Made by a program: the position numbers and the translations under genes. A DNA stretch of 64,000 bases, taken from Mycolicibacterium fortuitum subsp. fortuitum (GTDB lineage Bacteria > Actinomycetota > Actinomycetes > Mycobacteriales > Mycobacteriaceae). The notes under the pieces are model-generated. The model was not told where the DNA came from. It saw only the letters and a program-made list of their open reading frames with translations, and made no database searches. Shown here one piece after another: positions 1 through 9,310 of this stretch (positions are counted from its first letter, which is position 1; every line of letters begins with the position of its first letter). The DNA lies in assembly GCF_022179545.1 (NCBI RefSeq), contig NZ_AP025518.1, positions 5,394,001 to 5,458,000 on the forward strand, given 5' to 3'.

Positions 1-42
1 TTGTGGGGCCTGGTCCCCGAGATCCCCGGGATGGGAATGTGA
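1..42 (+). CDS. C-terminal end of upstream gene, probably YrbE-type (MlaE-like) permease (partial)
   Basis: The first 42 bases are open in frame 1 and end at TGA 40-42, giving a short tail (LWGLVPEIPGMGM). The stop overlaps the GTG start of mceA in a GTGA junction, the same coupling used elsewhere in this operon. In mce operons the gene just before mceA is yrbEB, an inner-membrane permease subunit, so this identity rests on position alone; too little sequence is visible to confirm it. Confidence 0.5.
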   Translation: MWGLVPEIPGMGM

Positions 43-1490
43 AGCGCCCCAAGCTGTTCGGTCGAACCCGCAAGTATTCGGAACCCAGCCGGACACGTCT
101 GGCGGTGCGCGGCCTGGCCGCGGCGACGGTGGCGGTGGCGGTGGCCTCCGTGCTGGTGGCCAGAGCGTCTGGCCATCTCGACCGCAGTGCCGACGTGTTC
201 GTCGGAGTCCCGGTGTCGGCCGGATTGATCACCGGCGGATCTCCGGTTCGCTACCACGGCGTCAACGTCGGGCGCATCGCCGAAATCGAGTCGGGCACCC
301 GCACATCGCGGGTCCGACTGGCGATCGAACCCGACAGCCTCGGCATCATCCCGTCCTCGGCGGTCGCGCGGATCGTGCCCCGCACGTTCTTCGGCGACAT
401 CTACCTGCAACTCGTCGACCCTCAAGGCAGCCGCTCGACAACGGGCCTGCGGCCAGGAGACACCGTGGCGATCGACGACAGTCCCGATGCCATGGCCCTC
501 TACGACGTGTTCACCAAAATCGTCGCACTGTTCTCCCAGATCAAACCGGAGCGCATGCAGACCGCACTCACGGCGATCAGCCAGTCCCTCCGCAACCGCG
601 GCACCGAACTGGGCACCACGATCGACAACCTGAGCGCCAGCGCCGAGGTGCTGACGCCGTCACTGGTGCGGTTCCTCGACACCACCCCGCAATTCCGTGA
701 TGTGATGGCCTCACTGAACGCCGCCACCCCGGACATCATCTCCACGCTGTCGGCCGCCACCTCGGTGTCCAACCGGATGGTCGACGACCAGAAGAAGTTC
801 GCCTCGGCACTGGACGGCTTCGCCCGCTTCTCCTCGGTGCTCACCGCATTCCTGTCCGATCACCGCCAACAGCTGATCACCGTGGTGGACTCGGCCGGCA
901 AGATCATGGCGACCACCGCCGCTCAGCCACTCGGGCTGATCGACACCCTGGCCGGCGCGCAGTCGTTCGGTGAGGCCGGTGCCAAGGTGTTCGCCACCGG
1001 CAAGTTCAACATCACCGCCGTGGCGACCTTCGCCGGTCCGATGCCGTACTCGCTTCAGGATTGCCCGGTCTATGGCGCCACGCAAGGTGCACGCTGCGCC
1101 GAATCCGCTCCGTCGGGCCAGGTTCCGGATCAGCCGGCCGACGTGCTGGCCCGCCCGGCCGCTGATCTACCGGTCACACCGTTCACGCCACCGGTCCCGC
1201 ACATGCCGACGAACTCGTTCCTGCCGCCCGGGCCCGGACTGCCCCAGTCCGCACCGCTACCCACCGAACCGCTTCCCGCCGAGGCAGTTCCAGGCGCGGC
1301 ACCCGCGTCATCGATTCCCGAGGCTGCGCCCGCGTCGGCGGTCGTCGATGCCGACGGCCAGGCTCACGCCCTGGCGGTCCTGCAGGACGAACTCCTTCCC
1401 CCGGCAGGTGCTCCTTCAACCCAACCGAACATCGCCACGGTGCTCATGCTGGGCCCGCTGGTGCGCGGCACGGAAGTGCAGGTCTCATGA
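39..1490 (+). CDS. mceA: Mce family protein, MceA position
   Basis: First of six consecutive MCE-domain proteins, about 483 aa. GTG 39 is chosen because it overlaps the preceding stop (GTGA) and leaves a short basic N-terminus before one membrane helix (about residues 25-45, RGLAAATVAVAVASVLVA). An MCE/MlaD domain follows (about 50-130), then a long helical region, and a Pro/Ala-rich tail from about residue 340 that is typical of MceA. Mce proteins form a periplasmic channel carrying lipids or sterols to YrbE permeases energised by MceG. The subtype is not certain; the position next to the menaquinone genes suggests the mce5-like set of fast growers. Confidence 0.9.
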   Translation: MKRPKLFGRTRKYSEPSRTRLAVRGLAAATVAVAVASVLVARASGHLDRSADVFVGVPVSAGLITGGSPVRYHGVNVGRIAEIESGTRTSRVRLAIEPDSLGIIPSSAVARIVPRTFFGDIYLQLVDPQGSRSTTGLRPGDTVAIDDSPDAMALYDVFTKIVALFSQIKPERMQTALTAISQSLRNRGTELGTTIDNLSASAEVLTPSLVRFLDTTPQFRDVMASLNAATPDIISTLSAATSVSNRMVDDQKKFASALDGFARFSSVLTAFLSDHRQQLITVVDSAGKIMATTAAQPLGLIDTLAGAQSFGEAGAKVFATGKFNITAVATFAGPMPYSLQDCPVYGATQGARCAESAPSGQVPDQPADVLARPAADLPVTPFTPPVPHMPTNSFLPPGPGLPQSAPLPTEPLPAEAVPGAAPASSIPEAAPASAVVDADGQAHALAVLQDELLPPAGAPSTQPNIATVLMLGPLVRGTEVQVS

Positions 1491-2539
1491 ACCGGAACGG
1501 TGGCTGGCAGTCATGGGCCAAGCTGGGCGCCTTCGGCACCGCCGGGGTGCTCAGTGCTGTGCTGGTGATGAACACCCTGTCGGTACCGGTGCGCGGCAAC
1601 ACCGTGACCTACCAGGCGCAGTTCACCAGCGTCGAAGGCCTCAACGCCGGAAACCCGGTGACCATGAACGGCATTCGGATCGGGCGGGTGGACTCGATCC
1701 GGTTCGCCCCCAACGGCGACGGCACCAGCCGCGCCGACGTCGACATCGAGGTCAACTCTGACTTCACCCTGACCAGCAATGTCACCGCAGCCGTGCGCTA
1801 CGGCGACATGCTCGGCGCCCGCTATGTGGCGCTGTCCGATCCGGGCGGGGCAATCATGGACGTGTCCACCGACGAACCACCGGCGCGCCTGGCCGCCGGC
1901 GGTGTCATACCGCTGGCCCAGACGTCACCTGCCGTCGACCTGACCGCACTGCTCAACGGGTTCAAGCCGTTGTTCGACGCGCTGGCACCCGAACAGGTCA
2001 ACACCCTGACCCGGGGATTCGTCGAGACGTTCAGCGGCCAGGCCCAGACCCTGACGACACTGCTGACCCAGATCGCGGCCATGACATCGAGTTTGAGCAA
2101 CAACGCGGGCATTTTCACCCAGCTCATCGACAACATGTCGACGTTGATGAGCACCATGCACACCCGCCAGCCGCAGCTGGAAGAGATGCTGCACGGGCTC
2201 AACCGGCTCAGCGCGGCGGTGACCTCCGGCGACCAGCAGTTCGGGATGCTCATCGACCAGGGCAACGCCGTACTGGCCACCCTGGCCAACACGGTCAACA
2301 ACTCCAGCGCGGCCTACGGAGATACCATCACCAACCTCAATGCCATGCTGCAGGCCTGGCAGCCCAACACCGAGGAATTCACCAAGCTGCTGGCCCGGCT
2401 GCCGGAGTTCGGCAACGCGATCAACCGGACCTCCAGCTACGGCGGGTTCGTCAGCCTGTACCTGTGCAACTTCACCCTCAAGATCCGCAGCCATGAAGCC
2501 AACATCTTCGGTTACACGCATTCCGAGGTGTGTCAGTAG
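1487..2539 (+). CDS. mceB: Mce family protein, MceB position
   Basis: 350 aa. The ATG overlaps the mceA stop (ATGA). One N-terminal membrane helix (about 11-30) precedes an MCE domain (about 35-115, starting near YQAQFTSVEGLNAGNPV) and a long alpha-helical region typical of the coiled tube of Mce complexes. A C-terminal Cys pair lies in the YLCNF and EVCQ segments. It should form one wall of the heteromeric Mce lipid channel with its operon partners. Confidence 0.9.
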   Translation: MNRNGGWQSWAKLGAFGTAGVLSAVLVMNTLSVPVRGNTVTYQAQFTSVEGLNAGNPVTMNGIRIGRVDSIRFAPNGDGTSRADVDIEVNSDFTLTSNVTAAVRYGDMLGARYVALSDPGGAIMDVSTDEPPARLAAGGVIPLAQTSPAVDLTALLNGFKPLFDALAPEQVNTLTRGFVETFSGQAQTLTTLLTQIAAMTSSLSNNAGIFTQLIDNMSTLMSTMHTRQPQLEEMLHGLNRLSAAVTSGDQQFGMLIDQGNAVLATLANTVNNSSAAYGDTITNLNAMLQAWQPNTEEFTKLLARLPEFGNAINRTSSYGGFVSLYLCNFTLKIRSHEANIFGYTHSEVCQ

Positions 2540-3595
2540 ATGTTCCTCGTCAAACTGATCGACCTCTTCGTCGGCGCGGTGATCTTTCTCTTCGTCAAAG
2601 ATCAGCGCAAACACAACCCGTCAATCCCGTTGGCGCTGGGCATGATCGGCACCATCACACTGGTCGCCATCATGGTGGTCTCGATCGGGATCCCCCGTGC
2701 GGTCTACCACGCGCGCACCAACGCCTATGTCGCCGAACTGGCCAATGCCAGTGGCCTGACCGGTGGTGACCCGGTGTATGTCGCGGGGGTGCCGGCCGGG
2801 CGGGTGGAGGACGTGGCGCTGGCCGTCGACCGGGTCCGGGTCGGCTTCCGGCTGGACAAGGCGCAGGCACTGGGCAACCGCACCACCGTGACGGTGCGGC
2901 TGCGGACCGTGCTGGGCAAGCGGTTCCTCGACGTGATGCCGGCCGGGACCTTCAATGGGCTGGACTCCAACGTGATCCCGCTGTCACGCACCACGGTTCC
3001 CTACAGCCTCGACGAGGTGGGCCGTAAGGCCGCCGACACCGCAGAGCATGTGGACCAGCAGCCGTTGACCGCCATGATGAACACCCTGGCCGAGACCATG
3101 CCCGGAAACAGTACCGAGCTCGGCAAGGCGCTGGCCGGAATCAGCGCGGCCAGTTCGGCCTTCGCCGACAACGGCGACAAGATCGACGAGATCCTGCGGA
3201 TCAGCCGGCAGATGGCCGAAATGCTCTCGCACCAAACCGATTCGCTGGCAGACACCGCCGCCAATGCGCAGTACATCGTGTCCTCGTTGGCCGCGCGACG
3301 TCAGGCCCTGACCGACATCGTCCACAACCTCACCGCGATCATGCGCCACCTGGCCGCGATCTATACCGAGAAGCAGGCCGATTTCGGCAGCTTGATCGCC
3401 GGCCTCACCGCGGTCACCGGAACCCTGAAAGCCAACGTGGACAAGATCGATCAGACCCTGCAGCAGATGCCGCCCGCGATCCGCGCCGTCACCAACGCCA
3501 CCGGCAACGGCAACTGGGCCGACGTCAACTCACCGTCCGTGGTGATGCCCGACAACCTGTTGTGCTTCCTCAACGTTCAGCGGGAGTGCCGATGA
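2540..3595 (+). CDS. mceC: Mce family protein, MceC position
   Basis: 351 aa; the ATG follows the mceB TAG with no gap. The N-terminus has about 30 residues before the membrane helix (LALGMIGTITLVAIMVVSIG), then the MCE domain (about 60-145, with LANASGLTGGDPVYVAGVPA) and a helical region. It ends with a Cys pair (LLCFLN, RECR). Translationally coupled to both neighbours. Confidence 0.9.
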   Translation: MFLVKLIDLFVGAVIFLFVKDQRKHNPSIPLALGMIGTITLVAIMVVSIGIPRAVYHARTNAYVAELANASGLTGGDPVYVAGVPAGRVEDVALAVDRVRVGFRLDKAQALGNRTTVTVRLRTVLGKRFLDVMPAGTFNGLDSNVIPLSRTTVPYSLDEVGRKAADTAEHVDQQPLTAMMNTLAETMPGNSTELGKALAGISAASSAFADNGDKIDEILRISRQMAEMLSHQTDSLADTAANAQYIVSSLAARRQALTDIVHNLTAIMRHLAAIYTEKQADFGSLIAGLTAVTGTLKANVDKIDQTLQQMPPAIRAVTNATGNGNWADVNSPSVVMPDNLLCFLNVQRECR

Positions 3596-4710
3596 AACGC
3601 AGAATTGCACTTTCGAGGGCCGTGACGGCGATCCTGACGATCCTGTGCGTGGGCGTGGGTGGCTGGTACGTGTTCGGCCGCACCGACCGGGCGCGGACGG
3701 TACATGCCGACTTCGGCTACATCAACGGCATCTACCCGGGCAGCAAGGTCACCGTGCTCGGGGTGCCGGTGGGGCGGGTCACCGCGGTGACACCGCAGGG
3801 CACCACGGTGCGGGTCACCATGACGCTGCCCGACGATGTCCTGCTGCCCGCCGAACCCGACGCCTATGTGGTGAGCCCGGCGCTGATCAGTGACCGCAGT
3901 GTTGAACTCGGCCCGGCCTACAGCGGAACAGGGCCCACCCTGGCCGATGGGCACGTCATCGGAGCCGACCACAGCCACTCGCCGATCACCTTCGACAGCA
4001 TGCTCGGCAGCCTGAGCACGCTGACCTCGGCGATCGGGCCGCAACAGGGTGACATCGGCGCGGTGCTGACCCGCGGTGCCGACCAGTGGCGCGATCAGGG
4101 CAAGCTGTTCAACTCCGCGATGCGCAATCTCAGCGCGGCCAGCGGCGTCCTCGGCGCCCGGGCCGAGGACATCGGCACGGTGGTGGACAACCTCAGCACG
4201 CTGATGGCCGCCTTCAACCAACGTCAGGTGTCGTTGAACCAGATGGTCGACGAACTCGGCCAGGTGGGTGGCAGCTGGGCCGATGCAAACGTCGACATCG
4301 CCCAGCCGATGGCCGATCTCAAAGTGGTGCTGGATCAGGTCGACACATTCGTCTCCCAGCACGGTGACGACCTCGGCACCATCGCGGCCAACCTCAACGC
4401 CGTCGGAGACGTGCTGACCGCCAAGCAACCGCAGTTGGCCGAGTTCATGGACCTGGTTCCGCTGATGATGCAGAACCTCTCCAACACCATCGGTCCCGAC
4501 CGGCGCGGCCGGATCCGGCTCAACGTGTCCACCGTGCTCAGCCAGTTCGCCGCCGCCCAGAACTTCTGCGACCGCACCATGCTGCCGATGTGTGTAGGTG
4601 CCGGGATCACCAACCCGATCTCCTACCCGATCAGCCGATCGGACCCGCTGGGCATCGTCTCCGCCGTCACCGGCAACGCCCCGGCACCGAACCCGAAGTA
4701 CCCGAGGTGA
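3592..4710 (+). CDS. mceD: Mce family protein, MceD position
   Basis: 372 aa from ATG 3592, which overlaps the mceC stop (ATGA); a longer open frame from 3562 would run into mceC and lacks such coupling. A membrane helix spans about residues 9-26, followed by an MCE domain (about 35-115, containing GIYPGSKVTVLGVPVGRV) and a long helical domain, ending in a Cys-containing segment (NFCDRTMLPMCVG) and a Pro-rich tail. Confidence 0.9.
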   Translation: MKRRIALSRAVTAILTILCVGVGGWYVFGRTDRARTVHADFGYINGIYPGSKVTVLGVPVGRVTAVTPQGTTVRVTMTLPDDVLLPAEPDAYVVSPALISDRSVELGPAYSGTGPTLADGHVIGADHSHSPITFDSMLGSLSTLTSAIGPQQGDIGAVLTRGADQWRDQGKLFNSAMRNLSAASGVLGARAEDIGTVVDNLSTLMAAFNQRQVSLNQMVDELGQVGGSWADANVDIAQPMADLKVVLDQVDTFVSQHGDDLGTIAANLNAVGDVLTAKQPQLAEFMDLVPLMMQNLSNTIGPDRRGRIRLNVSTVLSQFAAAQNFCDRTMLPMCVGAGITNPISYPISRSDPLGIVSAVTGNAPAPNPKYPR

Positions 4711-4716
4711 ACGGAA

Positions 4717-5799
4717 ATGCGTAAATCCCTGCCCAAGCCCAGCCTGCGGGGCGCTGCTACCGGCTGCGTCGTGGTGGTGGCGGCCGCGATCCCATTCGCG
4801 TTGAGCGGCAACATTTTCAAGCTTGGCATTCAGGACCTTCCTCTCGGCCGCACCTCCCCGAGCGACACCATGGCTGTCACTGTCGTGCTGCCGACCGCCG
4901 ACGGCATCACCATCGGCGCCGACGTGCGCAACGGGCAGAAGGTGGTCGGCCGGGTCAGCGGCATGAGTCTGGCCGCTTCCGGGGCTTCGGTGCAGCTCAG
5001 CCTCGCCGACGCCGACGGCCTGGACGCCGGGACCGTGGCCAGCGTGGAACTGCCTTCGGCCCTTGGCAATCCGTTCGTTCGGCTCTCCAGCGCGCAACTG
5101 GCACCGCAGCGCGCCCTACGCGACGGCGACGTGATCCCACCCAGTCACACCGAACTCGGTCCGCAAATCGAAAGTGCGCTGGCCACCTTCGGCGCGCTGC
5201 TGTCCCGCAGCGGTGTCGACCAGCTGGCCACCATCGTCACAGAACTGGACAAGGCGTTCGTCGGCCGCTCGGACAAGGTGCGCGGGCTGATCGACTCGAT
5301 GTCACTGCTGGCGGCGAAAGCCTCCGAGCACCAAGTCGAATTCGACCAGGCGATGAGTTTGGCCGCCAACATCACCGGGCAATTCGGCCAGGAGCAGAAG
5401 ACCGTGGCCGGATACCTCGATGCGGTGCCCAAGGTGGTGGCGATGCTCGACGTGCAGCGCGCCAAACTGCAGACCCTGTTCTCCTCCACCACCGCACTGG
5501 CCGCCACCGCCAACAGCGTGCTGTCGTCCGCCGACCTCGACACCATGGTCACCGACGCCGGCACCGTGGTACAGACGATGGGCGCTTTCAATGACCGGTT
5601 GGGCGGCATGCTCACCGCGATGAACGACTTCCTGGAGAAGTTCGGCAACTCGGTGCACGGCGACTACCTGATGTTCGATGGCGCACTGGACATTCCGGGG
5701 ACTATCGACAAACTCCTCACCGGAGGCCTGATCGTCAACGGCACCCCGATCACCGGGGATGTCGCCCTGGAAGGGTTCTTGTCGGGAGGTCTGAATTGA
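4717..5799 (+). CDS. mceE: Mce family protein, MceE position, without a clear lipobox
   Basis: 360 aa, starting 6 nt after the mceD stop. MceE proteins are normally lipoproteins. Here the N-terminal hydrophobic segment ends AIPFALSGN, with Asn (codon AAC, about 4810) where the lipid-modified Cys would be expected, before the usual IQDLPLG-like sequence. The only nearby Cys lies earlier in the hydrophobic stretch (ATGC) and is poorly placed for lipidation. The MCE domain follows (about 48-125, with TVVLPTADGITIGADV) and then the helical region. The protein may be anchored by an uncleaved helix. Confidence 0.88.
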   Translation: MRKSLPKPSLRGAATGCVVVVAAAIPFALSGNIFKLGIQDLPLGRTSPSDTMAVTVVLPTADGITIGADVRNGQKVVGRVSGMSLAASGASVQLSLADADGLDAGTVASVELPSALGNPFVRLSSAQLAPQRALRDGDVIPPSHTELGPQIESALATFGALLSRSGVDQLATIVTELDKAFVGRSDKVRGLIDSMSLLAAKASEHQVEFDQAMSLAANITGQFGQEQKTVAGYLDAVPKVVAMLDVQRAKLQTLFSSTTALAATANSVLSSADLDTMVTDAGTVVQTMGAFNDRLGGMLTAMNDFLEKFGNSVHGDYLMFDGALDIPGTIDKLLTGGLIVNGTPITGDVALEGFLSGGLN

Positions 5800-7019
5800 G
5801 ACGCCTGGTAGTGGTTCAGCTGGCGATCTTCGCGGTGATCGCCGCGATCGTCATCCCGTTCGGTATCCGCTATGTGGCCGGACCACTTGGGTTTCGGACG
5901 CCGATGACCCTGACCGCGACCATGACCGACGCGTTCGGTCTGACCACCGGGACCAGCGTCACCGTGCGCGGGGTGCAGGTCGGTACCGTCGACGACGTCT
6001 GGCTGTCCTCCGATGGCACCGCGATGGTGCGGTTGTCGATCGACCCCGACACCAAGATTCCGCGGGACGCGATCCTGACCGTCGGGATGGGCACGGCCGC
6101 AGGCATCCAGAGCGTGGACATCATGCCGCAATCCGACGCCGGGCCTTACCTGGCCTCCGGCGACACCATTGCCGCACCGGCCGACCGTCAACCGATCCAG
6201 ATGGACCGGATCATGGGCGACACCGCGCAATTGGTGAAGGGCATCGACACCCAGGCAGTTCGTGATGTCGGCACCGAGTTGTCGAACGCCTTCGACGGGT
6301 TGGGCCCTGACCTGGCCATGCTGATCGACAACGCGTCGGATATGTCCACCCGCATCCGAAACCAGACCGGTCAACTACAACCGCTGATCGACGGCACCGC
6401 GGAGTTGGTCACCACCATGGCCGGCCAGGGCGACACGTTCATTCGTGGCATGGGTGCCAGCGCGCGCCTGGCCAACCAACTCGACGGCAGCGGCCCGGCG
6501 TTCCTGTACCTGACCGACCGCTCACCCGCCGCGTTGAAGTCACTGCAGCGCGTGCTGGACACCTACCAGGGCACCTTCGGCGCCACCCTGGCCAACCTGG
6601 CCACCGTCACCCCGATCATCGGTGACCGCACCGACTCGCTGCAGACCGGGCTGTCAACGATCCCGAAGGGCCTGCAGGACTTGACCTCGATAGTCAAGCT
6701 CGACGCCACCGGCCAGACGCGGGCAGATTTCTCGTTGATCGCCACCCAGGGGCCGGTGTGCAACTACGACGTGGACCGCCGCGCCATCGGAGATGTCAGC
6801 CCGACCGAACCCAACCTGGTGATGTACTGCCCGCCGGCACCCGACATGCTGATGCGGGGTGCGGTCAACGCGCCCCGGCCCAACGATCTCGGCATGCAGA
6901 ACTCTCAGATCCCCGGATATCCGATCGGACCCGAGGTGGTCAACGACCCGGTCAAGATCCCGACCCTGGCCCAGCTGGCCTACAAATGGCGGAGCATCCT
7001 GAAAGGTGGCCCACAGTGA
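5796..7019 (+). CDS. mceF: Mce family protein, MceF position
   Basis: 407 aa, last of the six MCE proteins. The start is TTG at 5796, overlapping the mceE TGA (TTGA); no better start lies nearby and the next residues (RRLVVVQLAIFAVIAAIVIP) are the expected membrane helix. The MCE domain lies at about 36-120 (FGLTTGTSVTVRGVQVG), then a helical region and a Pro-rich C-terminus. The TTG start may keep expression low relative to its partners. Confidence 0.9.
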   Translation: MRRLVVVQLAIFAVIAAIVIPFGIRYVAGPLGFRTPMTLTATMTDAFGLTTGTSVTVRGVQVGTVDDVWLSSDGTAMVRLSIDPDTKIPRDAILTVGMGTAAGIQSVDIMPQSDAGPYLASGDTIAAPADRQPIQMDRIMGDTAQLVKGIDTQAVRDVGTELSNAFDGLGPDLAMLIDNASDMSTRIRNQTGQLQPLIDGTAELVTTMAGQGDTFIRGMGASARLANQLDGSGPAFLYLTDRSPAALKSLQRVLDTYQGTFGATLANLATVTPIIGDRTDSLQTGLSTIPKGLQDLTSIVKLDATGQTRADFSLIATQGPVCNYDVDRRAIGDVSPTEPNLVMYCPPAPDMLMRGAVNAPRPNDLGMQNSQIPGYPIGPEVVNDPVKIPTLAQLAYKWRSILKGGPQ

Positions 7020-7612
7020 GCAAATCCGACGATGAATCCGCCGACGACCGTGGTGAATCGCTACTGACGTTGGAGGATCCCACCGACGACACCGAAGAAG
7101 CGCCCGACGCGCTTGAGGAGTCCGAACCCAGCGGTCTCAAGCGCCTTCTGGTGGCGGGGACAGTCGCCCTGGTCGCCCTCGCTGCCGCGGCCGCGATCGT
7201 GGTGTTGTCGCTCGGCGAGTACCAGCACCGGCTGGACGATGCGTTGCGCGCCGAGGCCGTGTCCACGTCGCGCGACTATCTGATCGCGATGGCCGGCTTC
7301 GACTACCAGAAGATGGATGCCAACCGGGATCACATCGTCTCGGGTTCCACCCCAGCTTTCGCGGCCAAGTACGACGAGATGGTCAAGGCGCTCCGCGACA
7401 TCGTGGTGACCAGCAAGGGCGTCGCGATCGCCACCGCCGACCGGGTGGCCGTCGATGCGCTCGACGGTGACACCGCGACCGTTATCGCCTTCGTCGATCA
7501 GCATGTCACCAATGTGACTGCGCCACAGGGTAGTAACCAGAAGTACCGGATGGTGGTCAAGCTCGTACGCAGCGGCGACCGCTGGATCGTCGACGACGTG
7601 CAGACCGTCTAA
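7016..7612 (+). CDS. Mce-associated membrane protein (Mas)
   Basis: 198 aa from GTG 7016, overlapping the mceF stop (GTGA). A very acidic cytoplasmic N-terminus (about residues 1-42) is followed by one membrane helix (about 45-70) and an extracytoplasmic domain (EALRAEAVSTSRDYLIAMAG and onward) of the SnoaL/NTF2-like type common in Mas proteins. Mas proteins are encoded at the ends of mce operons and are thought to stabilise the transporter. Usually two such genes occur; only one is present here before the DUF2236 pair. Confidence 0.8.
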   Translation: MSKSDDESADDRGESLLTLEDPTDDTEEAPDALEESEPSGLKRLLVAGTVALVALAAAAAIVVLSLGEYQHRLDDALRAEAVSTSRDYLIAMAGFDYQKMDANRDHIVSGSTPAFAAKYDEMVKALRDIVVTSKGVAIATADRVAVDALDGDTATVIAFVDQHVTNVTAPQGSNQKYRMVVKLVRSGDRWIVDDVQTV

Positions 7613-7642
7613 CGCCATAGTTCGTCCACCGAGAGGAGTCCC

Positions 7643-8548
7643 ATGCCAGCGACGTACGTGGATCTGTCCGCCGAGCCGCGGCTGACCACCGCCGAAACCC
7701 GGATCACCGTCACTCAGCGGGTGCCGAGGTGGATCCGCAAGAAGCATGTCGACCTCTCCGACGCCCTGGACTTCTGGTCCGCCGCAGGGGCCGCAGCCAA
7801 CGTCATCATGCAGATGAGCTGGCCCGAGGTCGGCTATGGAGTCGCCGAAAGCCGCGTGGAATCAGGAAGTCTGGTGCACCATCCGTGGAAGCGGCTGCGC
7901 ACCACCGCGCAGTATCTGACCGTTGCGATCCTCGGCTCCGACGAGGAGAAGAACGCCTATCGCGAGGCCGTCAATGTCGCACACCGGCAGGTCCGGTCCA
8001 CCGAGGACAGTCCCGTCAAGTACAACGCGTTCAACCGAGAGCTGCAGTTGTGGGTGGCGGCTTGCCTTTTCATCTTCTACGAGGACACCCACCAACTCCT
8101 GTACGGCACGATGACCGAGGAGCAGGCCGAGACCTTCTACCAGAGTGCGATGACCATCGGCACCACGCTGCAGGTGCTCGAGGAGATGTGGCCGGCCACC
8201 CGCGCCGACTTCGACGCGTACTGGAACACCGCATGCGAACGCGTCGAGATGACCCCGTTCGTGCGGGATTACCTCATGGTCCTGGTGGAACTGCGGATGA
8301 TCAACTGGCCGATGCGGAAGATGCTGGCGCCGTTGTTGCGGTTCCTGACCATCGGCTTCCTGGCGCCGGTGTTTCGTGACGCGATGGAATTCGAGTGGAC
8401 CGACACCGACCGCCGCCGGTTCGAACATCTCTTCTTGTTCGTGGCGTTCGTCAACCGCTTCCTGCCGAAGTCGCTACGCACCGGCAACTACTCGGTACTG
8501 ATGAAGGATCTGCGCCGCCGGATCCGCCGTAAGAAGGCGCTGATCTGA
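7643..8548 (+). CDS. DUF2236 / MpaB-type oxygenase family protein, copy 1
   Basis: 301 aa, with a good ribosome binding site (GAGAGGAG) before ATG 7643. It fits the PF09995 fold (ER-bound oxygenase MpaB, latex-clearing Lcp): an Arg/Thr-rich helix (RLRTTAQYLTVAILGSDEE) followed by the region that in Lcp-like members carries the proximal haem His. Here that region reads ELQLWVAACLF, with Ala-Ala where WVHAT is seen in haem-binding members. It may therefore bind haem differently or not at all. It lies 30 nt after the mce operon, suggesting action on a substrate handled by that transporter. Confidence 0.75.
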   Translation: MPATYVDLSAEPRLTTAETRITVTQRVPRWIRKKHVDLSDALDFWSAAGAAANVIMQMSWPEVGYGVAESRVESGSLVHHPWKRLRTTAQYLTVAILGSDEEKNAYREAVNVAHRQVRSTEDSPVKYNAFNRELQLWVAACLFIFYEDTHQLLYGTMTEEQAETFYQSAMTIGTTLQVLEEMWPATRADFDAYWNTACERVEMTPFVRDYLMVLVELRMINWPMRKMLAPLLRFLTIGFLAPVFRDAMEFEWTDTDRRRFEHLFLFVAFVNRFLPKSLRTGNYSVLMKDLRRRIRRKKALI

Positions 8549-8553
8549 CCACC

Positions 8554-9252
8554 GTGGGGAGTGGGCTCGGCCCGGACACCCTGCTGTCGCGCTATCTGCA
8601 GGACCGGCGGTTCCTGTTCGTCCTGCCGAGGGCGGTCTGCCTGCAGTCACTGCATCCGACGATCGCCACCGGTATCACGCAGCACGCTCTTCTGCACCGG
8701 CGAGTGTGGTTGCACCACAAACGCACCGTGACCCAGGCGATCAGGATCGCGTTCACCGACGTCGACATGCGCCCGTACATCCGGTTCGCCCATGAAGAGG
8801 TCAAGGGCCGCGACCCGGCCGGGCACAAATACCACGCGCTCAATCCCGACGTCTTCCACTTCCAGCACGCCACCTATGTGGAAAGCCTTGTGATGATGGT
8901 CAATACCTTCATCCGGAAGCTCGATGAACGCGAACACGAGCAGCTCTACCAGCAGTGCTGTGCGTGGTATCGCCGCTACGGCATCTCGACGCGACCGATG
9001 CCGGCCAGCTGGGCCGAGTTCGGCGAGTACTTCGAGGACGCATGCCGCACCCAGCTGTCTGTCGGCGAGCATTTCGAGCCGTTCCGCCGGCAGATGTTCG
9101 CGCCAACGGACTGGTGGCCACGGGCCGTGCCACACCGCGCGATCCGGGCCATGCAACATCCGCGGGCCGCCGAGCTGACAGGGACATCGGTGAGCGCCCG
9201 CGATCGCCGGACGCTGCGGCGGTTCGTGTTGACCACCCGGATGATGTCGTGA
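8554..9252 (+). CDS. DUF2236 / MpaB-type oxygenase family protein, copy 2
   Basis: 232 aa from GTG 8554, 5 nt after copy 1, so cotranscribed with it. It shares the family architecture but keeps His in the haem-ligand region (VFHFQHATYVESL), with the upstream basic/Thr helix (HHKRTVTQAIRIAF). It is divergent from and shorter than copy 1, so the two may form a heteromeric or division-of-labour pair. Family members oxidatively cleave C=C bonds in polyisoprenoids or prenyl side chains; the substrate here is unknown. Confidence 0.72.
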   Translation: MGSGLGPDTLLSRYLQDRRFLFVLPRAVCLQSLHPTIATGITQHALLHRRVWLHHKRTVTQAIRIAFTDVDMRPYIRFAHEEVKGRDPAGHKYHALNPDVFHFQHATYVESLVMMVNTFIRKLDEREHEQLYQQCCAWYRRYGISTRPMPASWAEFGEYFEDACRTQLSVGEHFEPFRRQMFAPTDWWPRAVPHRAIRAMQHPRAAELTGTSVSARDRRTLRRFVLTTRMMS

Positions 9253-9266
9253 AGTCGCACCGCAGC

Positions 9267-9306
9267 GGGCGCCAAAACCCCCGACCGCGGAGAGTGGGGT
9301 GCGCCC
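9267..9306. terminator. Hairpin between convergent MpaB-type gene and menG
   Basis: GGGCGC (9267-9272) pairs with GCGCCC (9301-9306), and an inner CCCC pairs with GGGG (9296-9299), around an A-rich/GC loop. It lies between two convergent genes and could terminate both, as a mycobacterial-type hairpin without a U-tract. Confidence 0.45.
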
Positions 9307-9310
9307 GAGG

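Noticed and set aside
3577-5097. 506-codon open frame antisense to mceD and mceE
   Set aside because: Its protein is rich in His, Arg and Gly typical of shadow frames in high-GC DNA, and the sense frames have full MCE domains.
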